Positions 1 through 11,100 of a DNA stretch of 64,000 bases are shown piece after piece. Position 1 is the first letter of the stretch. Every line of letters begins with the position of its first letter. The notes under the pieces are model-generated. The model saw nothing but the letters and a program-made list of their open reading frames with translations. It did not search any database and was not told the origin of the DNA. The DNA is taken from positions 12,596,001 through 12,660,000 of the forward strand of contig NC_053201.1 of assembly GCF_905163445.1 (NCBI RefSeq), given 5' to 3'. Source of the stretch: Pararge aegeria (taxonomy: Eukaryota; Arthropoda; Insecta; Lepidoptera; Nymphalidae). The position numbers and the translations under genes were made by a program.

Positions 1-512
1 AAAAAGTAATCGTACGCGTGAAGAGCTTCTTAAGCACTTACCGAACTCACGGTCAAGGCTGTTGGCACTGTTGCGTTATTAGTTTATTTATTGCCATCAT
101 TTGCCGCCAATACAAATAAATAGTTGGAAAATCCAAAAGTGCAGGCCTCATAATCTCATTCATTACAATAAAATTGAGATTATTTGTGAAGAATAATTAA
201 ATGTGTGATAATGAATTATACCGTGAAAAGTAATAGGCTTCTATTACTCAAAATACTGAAAATAAAAAACCAACTCGATAAGTATTTCGCTCGTTATCGT
301 GACCACAAGATACGGGATCCGCACATACAGACACGCGGAGGTCCAAGACAGAACATTTTTAAACATTTTTTTAATTAGTTTAAATAATAAAAAGAGATTT
401 ATAAAAATATATCATGAGTGTTAAGAATAGTGTTTTTTCTCAACATTCTATTTATATTCACTTATAAAAGCAATAAAGAATAAAAAAGGGACATTTTAAG
501 TTGGAGAATCAC
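1..512. other. No gene seen
   Basis: AT-rich sequence with no coding frame, splice pattern or recognised repeat that I can support. Confidence 0.5.
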
Positions 513-574
513 ATGCACAAAAGTACAGATTATGACAGGGTACTAACCCTGTCATAATCTGTACTTTTGTGCAT
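513..574. repeat. Perfect 29-bp hairpin with 4-nt loop
   Basis: Two 29-bp arms (513-541 and 546-574) are exact reverse complements around the loop acta. It lies directly before a piece of dispersed repeat at about 580-614, also found inverted at 26705-26740. It may be a foldback end of a mobile element. Confidence 0.85.
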
Positions 575-579
575 TGTAA

Positions 580-768
580 TTTCGATGTTTCACATCTGCC
601 AGGCGTCCCGTGGCGGCTCACAATTTGTTTTTAATATTGCAATGCTAAGTAAGGTCCTGGGCGACCTGCTCAGCTTCTGGAGTGAGCTCGGCTATCTGGA
701 GAGATCCAGCGGGGAGCCGCATCAGCGGCCACACGTACACGGAGACGGCCCAGGAATAGAAAAGTGAG
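580..768 (+). mobile_element. Repeat fragment and LINE C-terminal piece
   Basis: The first ~35 bp recurs in reverse near 26705-26740. Downstream, the frame at about 640-700 reads LGDLLSFWSELGYLERS. This resembles the extreme C-terminus of RNase-H-bearing non-LTR retrotransposon polyproteins (NLGGLLxFWNELGWLE). A related piece lies on the minus strand near 34100-34250, and a short one on the plus strand at 50160-50220. It is a fragment only. Confidence 0.5.
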
Positions 769-774
769 TTTTCT

Positions 775-1420
775 CCGTGGTTGAGTCATCAGTGCTCAAA
801 CGTATGACATAAAATTTATTTTTATGTTACGCCCTCTCGTTAAACTTATTAAAATTGGTACACCAAAGAATCAATGAAACGCTGCAATATTAAAGTAACA
901 TTAAACTAATGCTATTTATTAAGACTACTAGGGGATAAAAAAAAACTGTGTGCGTGTAACTTTACGCGCGATTGAAGTAAAACTTTTATTATTATATATT
1001 GATGAAAGAGTAAAATGTCCCGGGGACTCCGCCATTTCATTTAATATTCTATTTAAAATTCATTAATATCGCTTTCAGATTTAATAAATATTTTAATTTG
1101 TTAAATAGAAAATAAATTAGAAAAGTTAAAAATTAAAGTAAAATTAAAGATAAAATTTAAAGTAGAAAATTGAAGGTTAGATCAGCATTTGTCAATATAT
1201 TTGCATTGATTATCAGAAAATTTATTAATTATTTATTTATTACAAAAGTAATAATACATAAACTATTAATATATTTATATATATATGTATATATATATAT
1301 ATATATGTATATATAGAGTATATTTATAGATTTAAAACAATTTTGCAATTTAATGTTTTTTTTAAACTGTTGAATTTTTATTCACTTTGCTATTCACAAT
1401 TGATCCGTTTGAAAATATTG
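775..1420. other. AT-rich spacer with (AT)n microsatellite
   Basis: No gene seen. An AT/ATGT microsatellite occupies about 1268-1318. Confidence 0.6.
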
Positions 1421-1424
1421 TAAA

Positions 1425-1600
1425 TTGATTATGATATTTGCCACTAGTTGGCGTCTAAGTCAAGAAGCGTGGAGTATTTGACATGTACTTACGACCAAAC
1501 CAAATTATTATTTTAAAATAGCGGAAACTACATAGACGTCTGACGTGAGCGTTACTTCCGTCAGAAAAAAATTAGTCTAGTCGCGCCTAGCAAAGTTTTT
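1425..1600 (+). repeat. Dispersed repeat, copy 1 (pair at 26484-26655)
   Basis: About 170 bp, starting ATGATATTTGCCACTAG, is clearly homologous in the same orientation to 26484-26655. The two share the GACGTCTGACGT stretch and the CGTTACTTCCGTCAG stretch. No coding capacity; probably a non-autonomous element. Confidence 0.75.
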
Positions 1601-2127
1601 TATCAAAAAACCTACATCTGTTGTATAAACACGAAAAACCTTATTAGGCGTGGGTATATCTCCTAACCAGGTGCAAACAGCAGTCGTTTAATGACAAACA
1701 AAGTGCGGAAGCGGTTACATAAAGGAATTCCGATGCGTTTTTGCGTGACAAATCGTACCAACATACCAACAAAAGCGCCGCTCTTCTGTGCAGAGAATAA
1801 CATCAACGGTGTTGCCAACGTGAGGGACTAAAAGTCCTTGCAATTCTCACTGAGAGCCTGGATTGATAGGGAAAGCTAAAACTGCGCAGTCTCGTACCTA
1901 AGCACAATAATTACGGAGTCTCGGCATCCCTTACAATTATAGCATCCTTACGCCCTTAGTCAGCCAAACCAAATCACTCGATTCGAGAGGAGGTATCAAT
2001 TATAATTTTAGTATGCTATTAAGATCCTTGGAACACCGTTCTTAACCATTGTACTACTGTGAGAAATGTAATAGCACCATGTTTTTGGCTTAACAATTTT
2101 TTATTTTTTGAGAAGATAGTGTAATTA

Positions 2128-2969
2128 CTATAGTCGTAAAAATGTAATAGGCCCGTTTTGACATTTGTGCAAGACCATAGAATGTAACTTGGAACGAAAC
2201 TGAAAGAAACAAAAAAATAAAAATCAATTACATACAGTGTTTTAAAAAATACGTAAATTTTTTTGGGAAGTTAAATAATACGAAAGAATATATCGCGAGT
2301 ATTCTTTTTGCGCTTACTTCATAGTAGCATGCAATTTATAATTGTTGCGAAACGTTCCGAAAACAGTTACGTTCTCAGTCTTTTTTTTTTTATACTAGAG
2401 CTGTAACCATTTTTTTACTGAATATCGAAATTATATATTGTGTAGTTATTTTTACTGCAACGAATGAGCTTGGTTCTCAAAATGGGTTCTAAATAATGAG
2501 TCTGAGTTGATGTATCTGACCAAGCGGCACATGACTGAAGCGTCCCCGCGCGCACTGCGCAGTTTTTCGTTCCTCATCTTGTAAAGTTGACTGTGCGCTC
2601 GTTTAAGTAAACAATATTGATATATATTGTTTACTTTTACGTTAACTATGGCTCTTCTATTTTGGACATTAATTTAAACATAGTGATTTGACTCGATTTT
2701 TGTGTTTGTTTTTATATAGTACTAGCTCTGTTTCAACATGTTGAAAAGTGGACGTATAATAAACAGCCAGTTACGCGTATTGGTTGTGAAGTTAAAGGAA
2801 TACTTTGAACGAACGAACACTTTACAATACATAATAATATCAATCCAGTACTGATACAAACTTGAATTGATTTATCGTGAGTATCGAGTACAGAGTCTTA
2901 TGGTTCCATAACTAGTTACGTCGTGATGACAAATGTCAAAACGGGCCTATTATATTTTTACGACTATAG
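2128..2969. mobile_element. 842-bp DNA element with 41-bp TIRs, TA-flanked
   Basis: Terminal arms 2128-2168 and 2929-2969 match in inverted orientation over 41 bp with one difference. They start CTATAGTCGTAAAAAT and include GGCCCGTTTTGACATTTGT. A TA dinucleotide flanks each end, as expected for a Tc1/mariner-type target site. No transposase frame is visible inside, so it is non-autonomous. A smaller inverted repeat lies inside at about 2605-2637. Confidence 0.75.
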
Positions 2970-3154
2970 TAAGTAAAACTATCGTAAAGCTAATTGAATT
3001 GTTATAATTATGGTTTTGTTTTTGTTTCTGTTTTTATTTTTATATTTTCTTTTTTTTTGTTCTCGTTTTAATCTGTATAATTTAGTCTGCTATGTATTTA
3101 ATTAGTGTAATCGGTGTTAACCGTACTAAATGAATTAAAAAAATATATATATTT

Positions 3155-3250
3155 CCACCAATCCGCACTGGGCCAGCTTGGTGGACTTCTCATTGTGGAA
3201 GGAGACCCGTGCCCTGTAGTGGGCCGGTAATATGTTGAATATGATGATGA
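3155..3250 (+). mobile_element. SINE family B, 3' part
   Basis: Matches the tail half of SINE family B (CCACCAATCCGCACTGGGCC, then GACCCGTGCCCTGTAGTGGG), ending in a GATGATGATG run. The tRNA-like head is missing. Confidence 0.75.
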
Positions 3251-3959
3251 TGCGAGACATGACAAAATCATCTCACATCACTCACATCCTGGGGTGGCTG
3301 GAAGAGATCTCTTAGAGATATAGCTTTCCGTTGTTTACTTGATATATTTTTGTTTGTAGTCACAATTTCTGGTACATAAATAATAAATAAATAAATTTAG
3401 CAAAACAAGTAATCAAATGTTTTTTTTTTATATAAATCCAACGCAATCTAGCCCTGATTACACTAAAATGTGCATTTTGAATAATCTGGAATTTTAAAAA
3501 AGGAAGCGTTTAACGTCTCGAAGGCCCAACTTCAGAAAAGTTGAGTAGGACTGTGCTGTATAGGATATCGTTATCATAAAAAAAACACCAATTTGTTCCA
3601 AAATCAGCTGATTATTGTTTTTCTACATATAACTGAGCAAATTTTCATAGATATACAGAATCTGTTCCGATTTTGGGTAAAAATTAAACTCCCATAATGT
3701 GGGGAAATTCTTCGAGTTGGCAACACTGCAGTGGAAAATCTTGCATTTATTTATTTCACTCCCGATGCACGCTTGTCACGTTATATAACCATGTCGCTAT
3801 ATACTCGGGGCGATTTGCATTCGCATTGTGCCCTTATACGGTTCATGTTGTAGATTCAAAGTAAGTCACGCCGTTTTGAAATTTAAATCACAATAAGTCT
3901 ATTTACCTATGCTGACAAACAGACTTACTGGCTTCTTACATGTATATTATGTTTCAATA

Positions 3960-4235
3960 CCTCCGTGGTGCGGTGGTGACAGCTGCGGTCTAAATGGGTT
4001 GTCCCGGATACGACTTCTGTTTTGGTATTTTTAATTTCTTGGGCTAGTATGTATGTCCGGTTGGAGATCTCAGCCGTAGTTCATTACCACCCTACCGAAA
4101 ATGCCGTGTCGACAGGCGATTTAGCGTTCCGGTACGATGCCGCGTAGAAACCGAACCGAGGTAATTAGTTTAGGTACCACACATCCACTACCATCTTAGA
4201 CTAAATCGTCACTTACAATCAATCAGGTATAATTA
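3960..4235 (+). mobile_element. SINE family C, degraded
   Basis: Contains the family C body: a TACCACCCTACCGAAAA-like block, GCGATTTAGCGTTCCGGTAC, then CTACCATCTTAGACT. Related copies lie at 12853-13147, 32283-32565, 37885-38090 and 58043-58320. The tRNA-like head is poorly kept. Confidence 0.65.
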
Positions 4236-4329
4236 GAAGCCATTTCAAGGGGGAAAAAAAGCATTTTTTTTCAAATCCCGCGGGAATCGTGTGAGTCTGC
4301 CATCGGTTTTCACCATGACTTTAATACGT

Positions 4330-4770
4330 TATAGTACAACGTGTAACAAATTATTGTTGAAGGATGCATGAGTATATTTCATAACAGTTCGTTATCCTGT
4401 AAAAATAATAAATATAAAAAATAAAAAAAATAATAAATATAAAAAAAATTAATAATAAATATAATAAAAACAAAAGGAGCATATTTATTTTTTCCATACA
4501 AACTAATTCAAAATATTTTAAGTGTTTACTTATGACACCCCTATTTAAGATAAAAGATCGACGCGTATCTTTACCTTAAAGAAGTGACAGGAGTAATTTG
4601 ATTTTAACTTTGCTTGTGTGTATCTGTTTTTTTTTCAGTAAACACAATGGCAAAGGTTCACTTAATAACTATTAGCGTTTCGGTTTCACAGATAAGTCTC
4701 AGAGACAGTAAATAATGTGCCTCTAAAGCCGGTGAAGTATTATAATTTAACTTCTCATTTACACGTTCTA
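4330..4770 (+). repeat. Dispersed repeat G, copy 1
   Basis: About 430 bp, homologous to 58745-59165. They share CAACGTGTAACA, AAGTGTTTACTTATGACA and TTTCACAGATAAGTCTCAGA. Part of the family also occurs in the palindrome arms at 39840-40000 and 36460-36620. An AT-rich (ATAAATAA)n expansion at 4400-4475 is specific to this copy. Non-coding. Confidence 0.75.
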
Positions 4771-4774
4771 TAAT

Positions 4775-5330
4775 AGGTACTTTAGTCATCTAGTACACAA
4801 CTTTTATACATCAAATCAATATATTAATAGTTTTCTCAACACACGCCAACTAATAAATATGATTGGCATCATTTCCTACTTATTAAAATTTTGTTAATTA
4901 TTGTCGATCTGATCGGAAGATTAAACGAGATGTTGATGTACAGCGATAAAAAGAATAACAACGTATACATGGGAACCCAAAAAAAAACCACTGTAAATAA
5001 TCTGTGCAAAAACCGTGTTTAAAGCTTTACTTTGTAAATAAATGTAATGAAACTACTGGAAGCTGCACATTTTTTGTGCTTGCGTATGAGGCATAATTAC
5101 CGCGTATGTAGTAAGTACGTACGCAAGGTCACTTGGTAACTAGTATTTCGATTTAAAAATAATTTAAGTTCAAGGTGTGCCCTGGCGGCGAGAACCCTCG
5201 TTTTCCCTAAAACGGCAAATGTCACGAACGGACCCTAGCTGCCGTTTATATCTTACGATTTTTTAAAGCGTAATTTATAAACTTTGTACCCATTCTCAAT
5301 AAAGTGAAGCGGTACTTCACGACTCACCAA
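4775..5330. other. No gene seen
   Basis: AT-rich sequence without supported coding frames or recognised repeats. Confidence 0.4.
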
Positions 5331-5356
5331 CTGATTACCCCATATCAGACTTAGGT

Positions 5357-5572
5357 TCAGTCGTGCATGGAGTACCTACTGCAGTCAAAGTTATGATGGC
5401 TCAGCCAAGTACGAATTGGGCGCTTTTGATGATGTGGATCGCCGAGCCAGGAGACTTTGAACTTTAGCCACTTTTGGCTGCACTCCAAATTCTCGATAAT
5501 CGTCGTAAGGTAGCCAGTTATTTTTCGGGGAATGTGCTTAGGAACTGTTCCATCTTGTTCCCTCTTCACCAT
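5357..5572 (-). other. Short open frame of uncertain nature
   Basis: A 71-codon frame containing DGTVPKHIPRKITGYL. The VPxxIxxxIxxxL pattern faintly recalls HIRAN-like segments found in some transposon-linked proteins. No introns, conserved neighbours or start context support a host gene. It is probably a TE remnant or chance frame. Confidence 0.2.
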
Positions 5573-5639
5573 TTGACCATCGCACCGCTAGACACTGCGT
5601 TTACATTCCTATGTTGTTAATATCCCAAAAACTCGCACA

Positions 5640-5840
5640 AAGAGATTTGCATCTACTTTTGGCTGGGATTTGCAACGCCCTTCCGAGGCGTGTGTTTCCT
5701 AACTCCTGGGTTTATTTAAAACAAGATTGAACAGGCGTGTTCTAGGCAAGCGCGTCCCATCTTAGGCCACATCTGCACTTTCCATCATGTGAGATGGTGG
5801 TCAAGCGTTCCTCTATCACCAATTAAAAAAAAAAAAACTA
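5640..5840 (+). mobile_element. LINE C-terminal fragment with poly(A)
   Basis: One frame reads ALPRRVFPNSWVYLK-like residues after a Trp-rich stretch, resembling the RTSxxWNxLPxxVFP C-terminus of jockey/R1-type non-LTR retrotransposons. It ends in a 12-base A-run at about 5826-5837. Confidence 0.45.
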
Positions 5841-5864
5841 AGATAGGCAGTCGTAAGAAATATC

Positions 5865-6058
5865 AACATCATCAATCCATTACCGGCCCACTACAAAGCA
5901 CGGGTCTCCCACTCCCACAAGTCTCCTTTCAGAATGAGAAGGGTTTTGGCTGTAGTCCACCAAGCTGGCCAAATGCGGTTTGACACGTCTTTGAGGACAT
6001 TATGAAGAACTCTCAGCTATGCAGGTTTCCTTACGATGCTTTCCTTCACCGTTAAAGC
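5865..6058 (-). mobile_element. SINE family B, minus copy of an inverted pair
   Basis: Reverse-oriented family B: CATTACCGGCCCACTACAAA through GAACTCTCAGC and CAGGTTTCCTTACGATG. It abuts a plus-oriented copy. Confidence 0.8.
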
Positions 6059-6220
6059 AAATCGTGAGGAAACCAGCATGCCTTTATATTCTCCATAATT
6101 ATCTTAAAGAAGTTCGAAGTCTACCAACCCGCACTTGGCAAGTATGATGCTACGGCTCAAACCTTTCTCACTCTGAGAGAAGACCCGTTCCCTATAATGG
6201 ATTGACATTTGACAATCATA
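6050..6220 (+). mobile_element. SINE family B, plus copy of an inverted pair
   Basis: CGTGAGGAAACCAGCATGCC continues to GAGAGAAGACCCGTTCCC, forming a head-to-head pair with the preceding minus copy. Confidence 0.75.
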
Positions 6221-6539
6221 CGTATGCAATATATCAGGTTTGTATATTAATCATACTTTTTTGAAACTGGTAACAAAACCACATGTGTTTTTAGTGCTAT
6301 TTTATTAAAGATAAAATCACATGTGATCCTTAGACAATTTTATTGATAGAGTCCATCAATAAAACTGTTGAAGGATCAGTATACTCTAGCACTGTTGGCG
6401 TGTTTGTGAATATGGATGTTAGCGGACTTGGTATAGCACAGGTGTTTGACTTTCTCAGGAACAGGGCGTCCACAATTACATAATTTATATCGTCATCTGT
6501 ATTAAAGTAAAATTAAGGTAACTTATTGAAGCATCATCA

Positions 6540-6850
6540 TCATTTCAGCCTATGGTGCCGCTTCTTGGGAAAGGTCTAGGTTCAGGCACTGCTGAACCTA
6601 GGCCTTTCCCAAGAAGCGCCACCACATCCCCGTCCTCTGCGTTCCTCATCCACCCACTCCCCGTCACTCTGATTATGTCGTCGGTCCATCGTACTGGAGG
6701 GCGTCCCACACTACGCTTGCTTGTTCATGGTCTCCACTCGAAAACTTTTCTGATCCAACGGCCTACCTACGACAAGCACGGCCTGTCCAATGCTGTTTCA
6801 AGTTGCTGATAGTTTAGGCTATGTGACTTTGGTTCTTCTGTGTTATTGAA
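6540..6850 (-). mobile_element. LINE (RTE-like) C-terminal fragment with internal hairpin
   Basis: The minus strand carries the GRPPxRWTDDI-type segment found at the C-terminus of lepidopteran non-LTR retrotransposons. Related degraded pieces lie at 21405-21620, 31895-32115 and 47760-47970. A 27-bp inverted repeat at 6563-6618 is embedded at one end. Confidence 0.6.
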
Positions 6851-6854
6851 GTAT

Positions 6855-7447
6855 ACGACTGTGATTTTTAAATAACTGCCTTCTTCTTCTTCCTCCTGGG
6901 CCTGTCTCCGTACTTAGCTGGTGGAAACCATCCATTATACGTAGAGCCGCTGGTACTTCAATTAAGTGTGTTTGTTAATTTTTTTTTTTTATAGTCTTCA
7001 TTATTTTATTTTTTAGTTTTTGAAATTTGTAATTGTAGTTGCATGTTAATTTAAATTTTTAATTTTACTATTGTTTTTAATTTTTTGTATTATTTTTACA
7101 GTATTTTTTGTATATTTGTTTTAATTTTTGTCATTTTTGTCATATGGGTATTTGGCCTGAATTAAAAGTATTTATTAATATTATTTATTATTTGCTCTTC
7201 CTTCACGCTCTAACCGAGTCACCAATCAAGTAGATTTTTAACATAGAGCTAATTTAAAGGAAAACAAACGGTTCACAAAACATTTAAAAAAAACTGTTAT
7301 ATTTGAAATCAGATTCTTTAGGAGATTATTCTCTAATAATACCGGCAGAGTGAGTATCTCACAATAGGTTTGCAATAGGCGTAAATCTCGCGATCGTTCC
7401 TGTCAAACGTCACTTTGCATACAAAAATTTGAAGACTACAAGATATA
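6855..7447. other. No gene seen
   Basis: A T-rich stretch at 6975-7180 and spacer sequence. No supported coding frame. Confidence 0.4.
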
Positions 7448-7488
7448 GGCCTGACGATATATCGTCAGGCCATTACGTATACGTAATG
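7448..7488. repeat. Two adjoining perfect palindromes
   Basis: A 24-bp perfect palindrome at 7448-7471 (half-site GGCCTGACGATA) shares its last base with an 18-bp perfect palindrome at 7471-7488 (half-site CATTACGTA). There are no loops, so these are dyad sites rather than RNA-type hairpins. Confidence 0.9.
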
Positions 7489-7489
7489 A

Positions 7490-7860
7490 CCGTGCCGGGC
7501 GGAGTTGGTGCAGTTCTACGAATGCTTTTTAAAATCGTGCCGCATCCACAACTCGTCACGCAAGCAGAGAAACCGACTCGTTCGCCTTTTCCAAAGGGTG
7601 AACGGCTTAACGAAAATAAAGTTAAGGCCGTCCATTGATCGTGTTATGATAATGTATTTAATTGGAATTTTCATTGAAATTGATACGTTCTCGACAATAA
7701 CAATAAGTGAACTTCAATAATAAGCTTATGGAGGGTGATGTACCGGTCTCAATCAAACCAATTAGGTTATACACTCAAAAATGTCGTTAATTAAAATTGA
7801 TTTTGATGTTTACTGTTTTTATTATTCATTATCTAATTTAAAGTTATATCATATAAACTT
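7490..7860. other. No recognised gene
   Basis: An open frame of 69 codons spans 7429-7638 but matches nothing I recognise and has no splice support. The remainder is AT-rich. Confidence 0.3.
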
Positions 7861-7861
7861 A

Positions 7862-8010
7862 TTACCGGCCCACTACAAGGCAAGAATCTCTCACAATGAG
7901 TAGGGACCGTAGTCTACCACGTGGGCCCAGTGCGGTTTGGTGAACAACATACGCCTTTGAGAGCATTATAGAGAACTCTCAGGCATCACGATGTTACGCT
8001 CCACCGGTGT
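7862..8010 (-). mobile_element. SINE family B, minus strand, partial
   Basis: Reads TTACCGGCCCACTACAAGG through GAGAACTCTCAGGCATC in the family B order. It lies just downstream of the DM4/DM12-like gene. Confidence 0.75.
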
Positions 8011-8192
8011 TATTTAAGTGGGTAGCCAGGGAGTATGATTACACATCTCAGTGCAATTGAAAATTAAAAAAAATACAAAATTTTTAATAAATGGTACTAA
8101 AATAATCGGAACTCTTTTCGTTAATCCTTAACTCTTTAGCTATTAAACATACGATACAAAATGTAGCCAACTGTACATTAATAAAGTTCACA

Positions 8193-11100
8193 TCACTGGA
8201 CGGATTGCCCTGGTCTTAACTTATAAATTTCTGGTTTGTTGGGATCGCCGTTACCTCTAACAACGTAAACAGTTTGCACCCCGTCTCGCAAATCATTATT
8301 ATAATTATTGTATTTGTTCTTATTTATATAATTATCATTATTATAATTATAATATTCATTTTGATTAGCGTAATATGGATTAGCTTTTACATTATTAACA
8401 TACCTGTTATCATAATTATGATTTGCAGTATTATAGTCTAAATATTGTTTATTGTCATGGTATTTGGTATCATAATTGTTATTGGAAGCAGTATTATAAT
8501 CTAAGTATTGTATATTATCATGATATTTTTTATCATAATTATTGTGAACACTCGATGGAGTATTATAGTCTAGATATTGCCTATTACCATTATCTGGAAA
8601 AAAAGATCCACGATTATTATCAAAATTATCTTGTAAGTAATCTTCTTCATTATTGACGCCTGGAAACTTTAGCGTTTTGCCTTTTCTATTATCATTATGA
8701 TACGGATTTCTATTATTTAGATCATTATTATGTATTCTTTGGTCATTATAATTAACATCAGAGCCATATGAATTGAACACCTCCTTTTTGACATGGTTAC
8801 CTGGATAATTTGTATTCCTCTCTGGAAATGTCCATTTAGGATTTTCATCTTCTAAATTGTCAATATAAAGTGTATTTAGCTTGTTTTGGATACGTTTTTC
8901 GATTTTATACGCGTTGTCACTGGTTTTGAAGCGAATATTCTGATTATAATTCTGATAAGGGTAAGCAAGCCCATAATTTTGATTATAATTAGAATATAGA
9001 CCTGGTTCAGGGTAACCATAATTTGGTTGATTATTTTGATTATTGTAAAATCCGTAGTTTTGTGGATTGCCGTTCTGATTGTATTCCTGGTTTGATTGAA
9101 AAGGTCCATAGTTTTGGGAGAGTTGATTGTAGAATTGTTCTACGTTTTGTTGCCCCGGTTGTGGTGCGTTAAAAAACCTGAAAAGCAGAAATCAATGATT
9201 AAATTAGTTAGTAAAATTAATCTCTCTCTAACCATAAAATAAAAAAATAACTTTATCTCAATTTATTGTATTGTCATCGGTAATAGAGATAGCTTCTGGA
9301 TTCGATTGCTCAACTTCGGGAGATACCATTGAGCAATCGAATCCAAAATCTTTAGACCTACATAGTTTTCCTGACCGACGGCAGCCAATCTCCAGAGAAA
9401 TTTTCCAACTACGTGGGACATTTATATATTTGTAGAGATTAGTTACTACTAAGCTACGAGTACGTAATTCATCTTTCTGTTTGTCTCTGTTTCGGGTTTT
9501 GGTGTTGTCACTCTTTGAATTATAAGTTTTATCTAAACTAATAGTTGTTTAAATGATTTGTCATACCCTATGTAATGTTTATGTAATTTATTTTCTGTAA
9601 AATCGCTGGTAAAAACAAAAGATAAACCATATAAAAATAAATAAAATACTGTTCAGTGACCCGATCCGGGTATCGAGTCCGAGACTTCGTGATGAACATG
9701 CACACAACTAGAGTTAACGCCTAACAGCCATGTAAAGTGTTCACGACATAAGTAAAGTAGATAAAGGGTAGCACTACTAAATTTCGATCGATTCGAAGAT
9801 TTTGGATTAGATTTACCTAAAGAACCCTCCATTATGATTGTTCAGATAATGCACCAGCTGCTCGGGGTCAGTAGGGCAGGCCGGGTACGCGTAGCGGCAG
9901 GCAGCGGTGCTGCTGTCGGCAGACGTTCCGAGCAGCACCGCACGTCCAAACACGAACAGGGGGTTGCTGGTGAGGCCGTTGTACGCTGACAACAGACTAG
10001 AAAGGAACCATTAGTACCCTTTTAATGCATGCCAACCACAGAAAAAAAACGTGTGGGTACTTAGATACACGCGTTAGAAGTTATACTTCTTTGGCGTAAG
10101 AAGAAAAAAAATCTTTTCAAATATTTTATCTTTCACCTTATTCTACGTTTTTAGAAAAAACGACTAGAAAAAAGGTTTTTAATACATTGACAGTTTTATA
10201 TATATATTGTGTGTTCGTATATATGTATATATATACACACACATTACAAATAGGTTAATTAAGAGAAAAAGTCGGATAAAAGCCAAGAGACGCCAAGGAA
10301 AATAGATAAGGAAAAGTTGAAACAGTACAGAAGCGCTAGAATGCTGCTCGGGATTGAGCACGTCTGATATGGAGAGGCAAGGAGTTCCAAGAACTAAAAT
10401 AAAAGTTTTTAAAAAATTATATTCAAAATAAAAAAATCTTACAAGCAAAATATAATACGAGTCAACCCGTTTCATTTAATACCCGTTTTGAGGGAGTTGT
10501 GAAAATATATAATGTAATCTGCCATTTTGTAGCGGCGGCCATCTTAGATTGATTTCCATATCAGCACTACCGACTAATCTCCTTCACTTCCTCAATCACC
10601 TTCGGTTCACCACCACAAAATCGGTTCATCCGTTCGGGAATTACGATGCAGCAGACAGACACAAACTTGTACAGAAACGTCAAACTTACGAGTGAAACAT
10701 TTTTGTTTCGGGGGTTAAAAACTTACGTCAATAAAGGTTGCAATCCTGAAACAGTCTGCAAGATCCCAGAGGAACCAAGGGCTCCACCTGCCGCTGCTTC
10801 GCAAAGCAGCCGTGGGACGCACTGGTAGTCGTCGTACATAGCGATGGATGTTAGGGCTCCGGTCACCGCCGTTAGGGCTCCCGATGCTAGAGACGGTCTG
10901 GGGCGCGGTGGTTCTGAATAAAACACAAGAAAGAAATAGTCATGTCTTCCTTACTTGGGAGTTATTTGCTTCTTATCTATATATTAAAACGTTAAGCAAA
11001 AACTTTTTACTTTCTACGAAAATTGCGCGGACTGAGGAGTACGATATTTCCCACACTTAGGTACCTATAGCTTATGTAAAGAAGAATTGGAGAATGTTAT

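Noticed and set aside
8423..8656. A Tyr-rich 77-codon plus-strand gene
   Set aside because: Antisense of the Asn/Tyr-rich repeats in the minus-strand gene.
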